Below, piece by piece: positions 17,539 to 25,034 of a stretch of 64,000 nt of DNA; within the stretch, counting starts at the first letter, position 1, and each line of letters begins with the position of its first letter. The notes under the pieces are model-generated. The model was not told where the DNA came from, searched no databases, and worked only from the letters and a program-made list of their open reading frames with translations. This DNA comes from an uncultured Rhodospirillales bacterium (GTDB taxonomy: Bacteria > Pseudomonadota > Alphaproteobacteria > Rhodospirillales > UBA2165): positions 1 to 64,000 of the forward strand of contig CAJQSN010000043.1 in NCBI GenBank assembly GCA_905614355.1, written 5' to 3'. The position numbers and the translations under genes were made by a program.

Positions 17539-18801
17539 TCATAAAAATTCGGAAATTACTAGACTAGCATTTGTGCCGCCAAATCCAAAAGAATTAGACA
17601 ACACATTCCGGACCCGGCGCTCCTGAGAAACGTTTGGAACTAAATTAAGGTTAAAGCCTTCCGAAGGATTGTCCAGGTTTAAAGTAGGCGGAATAACATT
17701 ATCATTAATAGCTAACACTGAAAAAATAGCCTCTACGGCACCTGCAGCCCCTAATAAATGTCCGATTGCCGATTTTGTTGATGACATCGCTATTCCATCA
17801 ACTGCACTCCTAAAAAGACGTTTTACCGCACTAATTTCAATTGCATCACCTAACTGCGTCGAGGTGCCATGGGCATTTACATAGTCAATATCTGATGGGT
17901 TTAACGCGGCACGTTTGAGCGCTGCCACCATCGACCTATATGCTCCATTGCCATCTTCTGCTGGAGCTGTAATATGATGCGCATCTCCCGACATACCGTA
18001 ACCAACAATTTCTGCATAAATTTTTGCGCCACGTTTTTTTGCATGCTCAAGCTCTTCAAGAACCATAACTCCCGCTCCTTCTCCAATGACAAAGCCATCA
18101 CGATGCATATCCCATGGCCGGGAAGCCTTATCCGGAGCCTCGTTAAAAGATGTGGAAAGCGCCTTAGCTTGCGCAAAACCGTGAACTCCAAGTTTACAAA
18201 TTGCAGCCTCTGCTCCACCGGCTATCATAACTTCAGCATCTTCCCACATAATCATCCTAGCCGCATCACCAATAGCATGGGCACCCGAAGAACAAGCCGT
18301 TACAACCGCATGGTTAGGTCCTTTAAAACCATGCTTTATAGCAACATTTCCAGACACAAGGTTAATTAAACTTGAGGGTATAAAAAATGGGCTAAGGCGA
18401 CGAAGATTACCACCCGAAATTAAAGATGCACTTTTTTCAATTGCAGGCAAACCACCAATACCGGAACCAATAAGAACGCCTGTCCTCTCACAGCTTTCGT
18501 CATTTTGCGGAACCCAATCAGCATCTGCAATCGCAAAATCAGCAGCCACTATACCATATTGAATAAAAGTATCCATCCTCCGTTGTTCTTTGCTAGATAT
18601 AAAATCATCAACATTGAAACTACCTTCAACGCCCATATCCCTGGGTACTTCTCCTGCTATTCGAGAAGACAATTCGGTGGCATCGAAGGATGTTATTGAA
18701 CCAATACCCGACTCACCTTCAATCAACCTATTCCAAGTCAAATCATTCCCACAAGCAAGTGGGGTAACAAGACCAATACCAGTAACAACCACACGTCTCA
18801 T
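17539..18801 (-). CDS. fabF: Beta-ketoacyl-ACP synthase II FabF
   Basis: Condenses malonyl-ACP with a growing acyl-ACP in fatty-acid elongation. At 420 residues it is full length. The catalytic triad is visible: Cys170 in VVTACSSGAHAIG, one His in NAHGTSTQLGD near 310 and another in KSAIGHLLGAAG near 347. It begins with ATG at 18801, 98 bases after acpP on the same strand. Cys-His-His geometry and length favour FabF over FabB. It belongs to the fabD-fabG-acpP-fabF cluster, with mltG following. Confidence 0.96.
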   Translation of the reverse strand: MRRVVVTGIGLVTPLACGNDLTWNRLIEGESGIGSITSFDATELSSRIAGEVPRDMGVEGSFNVDDFISSKEQRRMDTFIQYGIVAADFAIADADWVPQNDESCERTGVLIGSGIGGLPAIEKSASLISGGNLRRLSPFFIPSSLINLVSGNVAIKHGFKGPNHAVVTACSSGAHAIGDAARMIMWEDAEVMIAGGAEAAICKLGVHGFAQAKALSTSFNEAPDKASRPWDMHRDGFVIGEGAGVMVLEELEHAKKRGAKIYAEIVGYGMSGDAHHITAPAEDGNGAYRSMVAALKRAALNPSDIDYVNAHGTSTQLGDAIEISAVKRLFRSAVDGIAMSSTKSAIGHLLGAAGAVEAIFSVLAINDNVIPPTLNLDNPSEGFNLNLVPNVSQERRVRNVLSNSFGFGGTNASLVISEFL

Positions 18802-18899
18802 ATTGATTCGCGATACTTTTATTAATCAGGATTTAAATATTCATGGTCCAACCTACATTCTGAAATATAGGTCCTAATGAGCCTGAATTGATTTCATCA

Positions 18900-19133
18900 T
18901 CATATTTGTGTCGAAAGAAAATCAACAGCATCTTTGACAGTTAGGATTTTTTCAGCTGCATCATCTGGTATTTCGCAACCAAACTCTTCTTCGAACGCCA
19001 TAACGAGTTCTACAGTATCTAGGCTATCGGCACCGAGATCATCAATAAAACTTGCAGTATCAGTCACTTTATCAACATCTACACCCAAGTGTTCGACAAT
19101 TATATCTTTTACGCGGTTAGCAACATCACTCAT
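18900..19133 (-). CDS. acpP: Acyl carrier protein
   Basis: A 77-residue acidic four-helix carrier protein. Ser37 in the motif [12 protein letters not shown] is the site of 4'-phosphopantetheine attachment by holo-ACP synthase. Start ATG at 19133 has GAGG about ten bases upstream. It lies between fabG (182 bases upstream) and fabF (98 bases downstream); the relatively long, structured leader suggests its own promoter or processing signal, in line with the high level at which ACP is made in bacteria. Confidence 0.97.
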   Translation of the reverse strand: MSDVANRVKDIIVEHLGVDVDKVTDTASFIDDLGADSLDTVELVMAFEEEFGCEIPDDAAEKILTVKDAVDFLSTQI

Positions 19134-19162
19134 TTTATTTTACCTCACTAACTGAATACCAT

Positions 19163-19189
19163 CGCTGGGAACCGCCAGATAACCCAGCG
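19163..19189 (-). promoter_or_regulatory. GC-rich stem-loop in the acpP leader
   Basis: Arms CGCTGGG (19163-19169) and CCCAGCG (19183-19189) form a perfect seven-pair stem with a 13-base loop, 30 bases before the acpP start. No T-run follows on the minus strand, so a Rho-independent terminator for fabG is unlikely. It could stabilise the acpP mRNA 5' end or mark a processing site; this is inference. Confidence 0.4.
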
Positions 19190-19314
19190 GAAAGTTCCAC
19201 AACGACTATGAAAGTCATATTTACTTTAAAAATTTCACGGCTTCGTAACATACTTTAATTTATATTACCATACCCACTTTAAGTCATGGCAATTTTTTAG
19301 ATAAAAAAATTTAA

Positions 19315-20052
19315 TTAAATCATTGCCATACCTCCATTTACGTGAAGAGTTTGCCCCGTCACATAACTCGCCTCATCACTAGCGAGAAAGACAACACTTG
19401 CGGCTACATCTTTAACATGGCCCAAACGTCCCGTTGGTATGGCTCCCAATAATTTATCCTGCTGTTTCTCAGTTAAAGCGCTAGTCATGGCAGTCACAAT
19501 AAATCCTGGAGCGACACAATTAACCGTTATTCCGCGCGACGCGACTTCCTGTGCCAACGATTTTGACATGCCAATAATTCCAGACTTGGACGCTGCATAA
19601 TTTGCTTGTCCAGCATTACCAGTAACACCAACAATTGAAGTTATATTAATTATACGACCAAACCGCTGCTTCATCATTCCACGCAGACAAGCTTTTGATA
19701 GATGAAAGCCTGCTGTTAAATTAACACCCAGCACCATGTCCCAATCTTCATCCTTCATTCGCATAACTAAATTGTCACGGCTTAAGCCAGCATTATTTAC
19801 CAAAATATCAACGCCACCTATAAGATCATCACACTTTTTTACTAATTGCTGAGCCCCTTTTAAATTTGACAGATCACAAGTAATAACATGAGCACGTTCA
19901 CCTAATTTATCGGCAAGACTTTGCAACACATCTAATCGGGTCCCAGAAAGAACAACAGTAGCCCCTTGGCTATGCAGATCCTCTGCAATTGCGCCGCCAA
20001 TACCGCCAGAAGCTCCGGTGACAAGTACTCTTTTCTCAGCTAGATCAAACAT
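19315..20052 (-). CDS. fabG: 3-oxoacyl-ACP reductase FabG
   Basis: NADPH-dependent SDR that reduces 3-oxoacyl-ACP in fatty-acid elongation. At 245 residues it has the glycine-rich motif GASGGIGGAIAEDL (14-27), NNAGLSRDNL near 87, catalytic Ser and Tyr-x-x-x-Lys (ITSIVGVTGN and YAASKSG near 151), and the FabG-type C terminus YVTGQTLHVNGGMAMI. Its location between fabD and acpP, 25 bases after fabD, identifies it among SDRs. ATG start at 20052. Confidence 0.96.
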   Translation of the reverse strand: MFDLAEKRVLVTGASGGIGGAIAEDLHSQGATVVLSGTRLDVLQSLADKLGERAHVITCDLSNLKGAQQLVKKCDDLIGGVDILVNNAGLSRDNLVMRMKDEDWDMVLGVNLTAGFHLSKACLRGMMKQRFGRIINITSIVGVTGNAGQANYAASKSGIIGMSKSLAQEVASRGITVNCVAPGFIVTAMTSALTEKQQDKLLGAIPTGRLGHVKDVAASVVFLASDEASYVTGQTLHVNGGMAMI

Positions 20053-20077
20053 AAGTAACTCCGCAATTTTATTGTAA

Positions 20078-21019
20078 TTAAAGTAAACCTAAAAAATCGT
20101 CAATATCATTTGGCCTTTGAATAGAAATGCTTTTAAGTTCACGATCGATCCGTCGTGTCAATCCCGTTAATACTTTACCTGCGCCAACTTCGACAAGAGT
20201 ATTAACACCTCTGTCTTTCATGAATAATACAGACTCCCTCCAACGAACCCGCGCAGTCACTTGCTGGACCAAAAGCTGGCGAATCTCATTTGGAGCTGTT
20301 TTTTCTTTTGCAGTAACATTAGTAACTAACGGGATGATGGGTTTATCAATAATCATATCCGCCAACTCTCTATCCATAACATCAGCCACAGAGGCCATCA
20401 TTGCACAATGAAATGGGGCGCTTACTGGGAGTAATATACAGCGCTTAGCGCCTTTTTTTGTGGCTATTTCAACTGCCCGAGTTACCGCTGATGTAGTGCC
20501 ACTAATGACTATCTGACCAACTGCGTTATCATTCGCTATTGAACAAACTTCACCTTGCCCTGCCTCTGCTGCAACCGATACTACGAAGTCCATATCAACG
20601 CCCAGAATCGCAGCCATAGCGCCATAACCAACAGGCACTGCCTCTTGCATGGCTTCCCCTCTGATTTTAAGAATACGAGCAGCAGCAACGATACCAAAGG
20701 ATTTTACAGCCGCTAAAGCTGAATATTCGCCCAACGAATGACCCGCAACAAAACTTGCTACTTTAGCAATCTCCAGCCCACCTTCTTTTTCCATAATACG
20801 CATAATAGCCATGCTTACAGCCATCAAAGCGGGTTGAGCGTTAGCCGTTAGCGTTAGATCATCAATCGGCCCTTCAAACATAATTTTTGAAAGGTTTTGA
20901 CCTAACGCTTCATCAATTTCTTGAAATACCTGCCTCGCAACAGGGAAAGTTTTGGCTAATTCTTGGCCCATACCAACGAATTGCGACCCCTGACCCGGAA
21001 ATACAAATGCTACATTCAT
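20078..21019 (-). CDS. fabD: Malonyl-CoA:ACP transacylase FabD
   Basis: Transfers malonyl groups from CoA to ACP to feed fatty-acid elongation. 313 residues, full length. FVFPGQGSQFVGMG (5-18) and the nucleophile Ser95 in AGHSLGEYSALAA are seen, with the partner His in PVSAPFHCAMM near 205. The ATG at 21019 is first in the fabD-fabG-acpP-fabF run; the 276-base region upstream is shared with the divergent rpsF operon and must hold both promoters. Confidence 0.96.
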   Translation of the reverse strand: MNVAFVFPGQGSQFVGMGQELAKTFPVARQVFQEIDEALGQNLSKIMFEGPIDDLTLTANAQPALMAVSMAIMRIMEKEGGLEIAKVASFVAGHSLGEYSALAAVKSFGIVAAARILKIRGEAMQEAVPVGYGAMAAILGVDMDFVVSVAAEAGQGEVCSIANDNAVGQIVISGTTSAVTRAVEIATKKGAKRCILLPVSAPFHCAMMASVADVMDRELADMIIDKPIIPLVTNVTAKEKTAPNEIRQLLVQQVTARVRWRESVLFMKDRGVNTLVEVGAGKVLTGLTRRIDRELKSISIQRPNDIDDFLGLL

Positions 21020-21200
21020 TGTTTATCCCAATATATTCTAATTTGCAGTGTATCTGCATACTTTTGATTAATCTATAAATTTTTGTTATTGAGTAATTGA
21101 TAAAGAAAGCATAATAAGTGTCAAGATCTGTATCAATTTCAGACAAAAAAAAGATATTATTTGAGCCAACTCGGGTGCTTGCACTCATAAAAATTATCTG

Positions 21201-21295
21201 TATAGTCCGGGTTCAAATTTCCTTGCCAGTTTTGAAACTGGCTATGCCTGTTTAACAATTTTTTTTCGGGCTGAGACAAGCCCAAAGGATACAGT
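21201..21295 (+). promoter_or_regulatory. Candidate rpsF leader (possible S6:S18 autoregulatory RNA)
   Basis: The leader holds a perfect local hairpin GCCAGTTTTGAAACTGGC (21225-21242), whose 3' half (21231-21241) can instead pair with CCGGGTTCAAA at 21207-21217 (eleven positions, one mismatch, one wobble). A second hairpin GGGCT...AGCCC (21268-21283) touches the AAAGGA ribosome site. S6:S18 leaders with a CCG element are known in many bacteria; whether this is one is inference from position and structure. Confidence 0.4.
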
Positions 21296-21808
21296 ATGTC
21301 TTTATACGAAAGCGTAATAATAATACGGCAAGAAACGTCGCCCCAACAGGTGGAAGTTTTAGCTGACACCTATCAAGATGTTATCAAGGAAAATGGTGGA
21401 AGTATAAAAAAACGCGAGAATTGGGGTCTTCGCTCTCTCGCTTATAAAATTAAAAAAAATAGAAAAGGTCATTATATTCTTTTTAATATTGATGCACCAT
21501 CGGCTGCTGTTCATGAAATGGAACGCTTGATGAGTTTAAACGAAGATATTCTCCGTTATCTAACTCTGAGAGTCGATGAATTTGAAGAAGGCCCGTCTAT
21601 TCCGGCCCAAAACGTAGCTCGCAACGAACGGTCATCTTCTAGTTATAATAGTGAAAAAACTGAAAAAGAAACTAGTTCTGAAAAAACGACGGATCCAAAA
21701 ATAGTAAATAAATTAGAAAAAGACATAGAAAAAAACACGGAAAAAGAATTACCGGCTAACTCAGAAAAAGAAATAGTAAACGAGAATTCAGCTGAAGGAG
21801 AAAAATAA
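21296..21808 (+). CDS. rpsF: 30S ribosomal protein S6
   Basis: A 170-residue S6. Residues about 1-100 are the ferredoxin-like core ([49 protein letters not shown]). Residues about 105-170 form a low-complexity tail rich in Glu, Lys and Ser, longer than in most bacteria and without any recognisable fold. S6 binds S18 and the central domain of 16S rRNA. Start ATG at 21296 with AAAGGA at 21284-21289. The stop codon overlaps the rpsR start (TAATG). Confidence 0.96.
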   Translation: MSLYESVIIIRQETSPQQVEVLADTYQDVIKENGGSIKKRENWGLRSLAYKIKKNRKGHYILFNIDAPSAAVHEMERLMSLNEDILRYLTLRVDEFEEGPSIPAQNVARNERSSSSYNSEKTEKETSSEKTTDPKIVNKLEKDIEKNTEKELPANSEKEIVNENSAEGEK

Positions 21809-22092
21809 TGTCTGATTTTGATAGTCGTACTTCATCAGAGAGTCGGTCAAAAGGTAGCGAAGATGGAGAAAGGCGGCCATTTTTTCGCCGACGTAAAACT
21901 TGTCCGTTTTCAGGATCGAACGCTGCAAAAATTGATTATAAAGACACCAAAACACTAACCCGCTATATTTCTGAACGCGGTAAGATTGTTCCAAGCCGTA
22001 TTACGGCTGTTTCTGCAAAGAAACAACGCGAACTTGCTCGGGCAATAAAACGTGCACGTTTTCTTGCGTTAATCCCATACGTCTCTCAATAA
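21808..22092 (+). CDS. rpsR: 30S ribosomal protein S18
   Basis: A 94-residue S18. The conserved block reads [32 protein letters not shown] and [21 protein letters not shown], as in nearly all bacterial S18 proteins, after a short Ser/Glu-rich N-terminal extension of about 20 residues. It sits on the 30S platform with S6. The start codon shares one base with the rpsF stop, so the two partners are translationally coupled. A single zinc-type Cys is seen in KTCPF, so this is the form with few cysteines. Confidence 0.96.
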   Translation: MSDFDSRTSSESRSKGSEDGERRPFFRRRKTCPFSGSNAAKIDYKDTKTLTRYISERGKIVPSRITAVSAKKQRELARAIKRARFLALIPYVSQ

Positions 22093-22173
22093 AAACAGCA
22101 CTCTTCTGCCACTGATTTTAAATAAAATACTGACAAGGTAGCGGAGATTGGAGTAAAACGGGATGCACCTATA

Positions 22174-23121
22174 ATGCCTAGGAGTACTATCATTGCTATT
22201 GGTGCTGGCCTAGTTAGCTCTTTACTCTCCTTGGCGGCAGTTGGTTCCGGTTTAGGCCTACTTTTGGCTTACTTTGCTCTATTACCAATCCTATTAATAG
22301 GTTTAAGCCAAGACCGGAGAGCGGCGACATTCGCGATTTTATTTGGCGTGTTCGGTGTTGTACTTCTAACTAATATTTATCAAGGAATGGTATATAGCAT
22401 CTCTATTGCGTTTCCAGCTTGGCTGATAATTTCAACTTCTTTAACTCCTAAAATAAAGGATAAAACCTCGCTTGTAGAAGTCCCTATAGGCGAAATACTC
22501 TCACGCTTAGCTTTTTTAGGTGGAATTGTTTTAATTATAAGTGCACTTATATTTTCTGATAAACCGGATAACCTGTCACAGAGTATTGAGGTTCTGCTAT
22601 ACAAATTAATCCAGAATAACCACCCTGATTTGAATATAACAGCAAATCACCGCCTTTTGGTTACCGGCACGGTACCTTTGTTTCCAACAATTGTATTCTC
22701 ATCTTGGTTATTAATGATAATAGTAAGCACTATGGTTGCTCAATCTATATTGATTAAAGCAAAAGCTAACCTCAGACCAGCATTTCAATATTCAAAAATT
22801 ACAGCACCTGAATGGATTTATTGGGCATTTGCCACTTCAGGAATATTTACACTAATTGGCCCGGATAACTTTGAATATGTAAGCCGCAATCTAACAGCAA
22901 TTTTATTAATCCCATTTTTATTTATAGGTTTAGGCGTAATACATACTGTTGCCCGCACGTTTCGTTCTCCAACCATAGTCTTGATCCCACTCTACTTTTT
23001 TATAGTTATTTCAAGCTGGTCAACTATTATTACAGTACTAATAGGCTTCTTTGAAACATGGGCTAATTTCAGACAAAAATTTAAATCAAATGCTCCAGGA
23101 GACGACTCAACCACAGAGTGA
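22174..23121 (+). CDS. DUF2232 (YybS-like) membrane protein
   Basis: A 315-residue hydrophobic protein with about eight membrane segments (for example SLLSLAAVGSGLGLLLAYF near 16-34 and FALLPILLIGLSQD). The N-terminal sequence with small residues and a conserved LPILLIGLSQDRRAA stretch, together with its position between rpsR and rplI, matches the DUF2232 family that occupies this place in many alphaproteobacteria. No function is established for the family, and none is claimed here. ATG at 22174; the ribosome site is weak. It ends in a short acidic soluble tail. Confidence 0.85.
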   Translation: MPRSTIIAIGAGLVSSLLSLAAVGSGLGLLLAYFALLPILLIGLSQDRRAATFAILFGVFGVVLLTNIYQGMVYSISIAFPAWLIISTSLTPKIKDKTSLVEVPIGEILSRLAFLGGIVLIISALIFSDKPDNLSQSIEVLLYKLIQNNHPDLNITANHRLLVTGTVPLFPTIVFSSWLLMIIVSTMVAQSILIKAKANLRPAFQYSKITAPEWIYWAFATSGIFTLIGPDNFEYVSRNLTAILLIPFLFIGLGVIHTVARTFRSPTIVLIPLYFFIVISSWSTIITVLIGFFETWANFRQKFKSNAPGDDSTTE

Positions 23122-23856
23122 ACTGCAATATAGTGATGTATTAAGGTGTCAATTTATTAGCATAATAAACCGCAAATAATGACGACAACGTGTGCTTTTA
23201 ATAATATCCGCTAGTGGGTGTAAAGCGGATATCAAATTTCCTCTATATCTGCTAGATAGCTAAGATTTTAAATTTTAATTGTCTTCTGATTCCCATAAGC
23301 TACTTTGACTTGTTAACACTAAATTGCTGTCAAACCTGGCGGGGAGGAGGAGTATAAACCATTAAAAACGAGTCTGTAGCCAGAGCTCTTGATTTTGACC
23401 ACCGGCTCCTAAGATATAATTGGACGGCATTAAACCTATTCGATCCATTCTAGCAATATTTAGGAAAAGGGCGCTCTAGTCAAATGGGACAACCAAGGTG
23501 TTATACATCGTGCCAAGGAGGAGGATAATTTCGAAGGTGTTCTTGACTAAGGTGGGGGTGTACCCTTTTAAAAACTATGAGCTCTATTTTTATGATTACA
23601 CTAACTCTAATTTTTTGTTGCCAGGGCGCTGATAAAGCAGTAGTTTCCCCAACCGTAAGCGCTGGGCGTTTAAATAATATTTCTGGGACATACCAATTGC
23701 TCCATTACTATAGCAACACTGGGTTAGAGCTACTAGTTACTATTCTACAATGGTATAGAACGAAGAATAAGATTAACGAGTATTCGTAAAAAATTCGCAG
23801 ATTAAAATTATAGCTTGCAAGTGTTTGTGTAAATAATTTTTAGAGGTGTTAAAATA
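23122..23856 (+). other. Long intergenic region between DUF2232 gene and rplI; possible gene remains
   Basis: 735 bases with no intact gene that I trust. A 70-codon frame at 23577-23789 begins with a hydrophobic stretch but has no ribosome site and no recognisable family. Within 23464-23550 one frame reads EKGALVKWDNQGVIHRA, which resembles the WDNR...H region of TauD/TfdA-type dioxygenases but is short and isolated. GGAGGAGG-like G-rich stretches occur at about 23340 and 23517. Read as decayed sequence plus the promoter of rplI. Confidence 0.4.
23204..23232 (+). terminator. Stem-loop downstream of the DUF2232 gene
   Basis: ATATCCGCT (23204-23212) and AGCGGATAT (23224-23232) form a perfect nine-pair stem with an eleven-base loop, about 80 bases after the DUF2232 stop. 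No T-tract follows, so it may be a Rho-type or processing structure, not a classic intrinsic terminator. Confidence 0.35.
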
Positions 23857-24513
23857 ATGGAAGTTATTCTATTGGAGAGAATCGAAAAACTTGGGCAAAT
23901 GGGTGACCTAGTTGTTGTTAAACCCGGCTTTGCCCGTAATTTTTTATTGCCGCAGAAGAAAGCTGTCACGGCAACAGATGAACACAAAATCCAATTCGAA
24001 AGTCAACGCGTTCACCTGGAAGCTCAAAATCTTGAACAAAGAACAGAGGCTGAGAAGGTAGGGGACAAGCTTGCAGGCCAAAAAATCGTAGTGGTACGCC
24101 AAGCAGGTGATGCTGGGCAACTATACGGATCAGTAAGTGCCCGCGATATTTCTGACGGAGTTATTGAATCAGGATTTTCGATCAACCGGGATCAAATTAA
24201 ACTCGGGGATCCAATTAAATCTATCGGAATGCATACTGTTGCAGTCACGCTACATCCAGAAGTCAGCGTTTCTATCATGGTTAATGTGGCTCGTTCAATT
24301 GATGAAGCAAAAACACAAGAAAAAATAGGTTTGATAGAAACGAGTGATAAAATAGAAGACGACTCGGTTGAAAAACTAATAGAGGAATTAGATGCTACGG
24401 AGACGAACATGCCTTCAGAAACGGAAGCAGATGATCAAGCGGCTAAAACACTAGCAGAAATGGAGGAGTCTTCAGCAGAAGTTGCGCCTGAAGGCGATCC
24501 AGAAATTGGGTAG
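23857..24513 (+). CDS. rplI: 50S ribosomal protein L9
   Basis: A 218-residue L9. The N-terminal rRNA-binding domain is plain (EVILLERIEKLGQMGDLV, VKPGFARNFLLPQKKA), followed by the long connecting helix and a C-terminal domain with GQLYGSVSARDI. Residues from about 150 form a strongly acidic tail (many Glu, Asp, Ala), so the protein is about 60-70 residues longer than the minimal L9. ATG at 23857 with GAGG at 23842-23845. It is separated from rpsR by the DUF2232 gene and a long gap and probably has its own promoter. Confidence 0.95.
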   Translation: MEVILLERIEKLGQMGDLVVVKPGFARNFLLPQKKAVTATDEHKIQFESQRVHLEAQNLEQRTEAEKVGDKLAGQKIVVVRQAGDAGQLYGSVSARDISDGVIESGFSINRDQIKLGDPIKSIGMHTVAVTLHPEVSVSIMVNVARSIDEAKTQEKIGLIETSDKIEDDSVEKLIEELDATETNMPSETEADDQAAKTLAEMEESSAEVAPEGDPEIG

Positions 24514-25034
24514 AGTAAATCAAAATAGAATTCCTGACTTTGCATAAAGTAAAATAAATATTTTAAGGGTTTGAATTATTATATTTCACTCTTTACTTGA
24601 ATTTTATTATATCCTTATATTTGTTGAACCAACTCGGATACTTGAGAGTTAATTTTCTTTCATAGCTAAAGGATAACAGCTAGATTTTAGCAAACTATTT
24701 ATTAATATTAATAAATAAAATACCATTACGATCAAAAACTTACAGGGTGGGACGAGACTATTTGGTTTGCAGTTAAATTTCTTTCCGGTATTTAGATTTG
24801 ACCTTCTTTTAAATCCAACTGCTAGAGAACGCAACCACACTCCATGACACGAGAGGCTATGACGAAAGAGAACTCTCATTCAAGAAACTCTCCAATAACA
24901 AAAACACAAGTCGCGTAAAATCAGTTTATATTCCTGCTAAAATTTTATTTATTTACAAGTTATCCCCATCTATCACAGGGCTGTGCATCTTTTCTGTCTT
25001 CTCTTCGGTGTTAGTTCAAAGTAGTTTGCAAACT
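24514..25034 (+). other. Intergenic region between rplI and dnaB
   Basis: About 520 bases without a supportable gene. It contains a copy of a short motif also seen in the rpsF leader (TTGAACCAACTCGG at 24623-24636 against TTGAGCCAACTCGG at 21161-21174) and a perfect 22-base AT palindrome at 24696-24717. A 76-codon minus-strand frame at 24649-24879 matches nothing I know and lacks a ribosome site. Confidence 0.45.

Noticed and set aside
21200-21242. tRNA-like T-arm (GGGTTCAAAT) upstream of rpsF
   Set aside because: No matching T-stem closure, anticodon arm or acceptor stem; the bases are better explained by the leader hairpins.
23577-23789. 70-codon frame with hydrophobic N terminus before rplI
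   Set aside because: No ribosome site, no recognisable family, and it lies in a stretch that looks decayed; not enough support for a gene.
24649-24879. 76-codon minus-strand frame between rplI and dnaB
   Set aside because: Composition and lack of a ribosome site suggest chance; it also spans the AT palindrome.
24958-24990. TTATCCCCA-like DnaA box near dnaB, possible origin
   Set aside because: A single imperfect box without a cluster, dnaA, gidA or parAB nearby does not support an origin.
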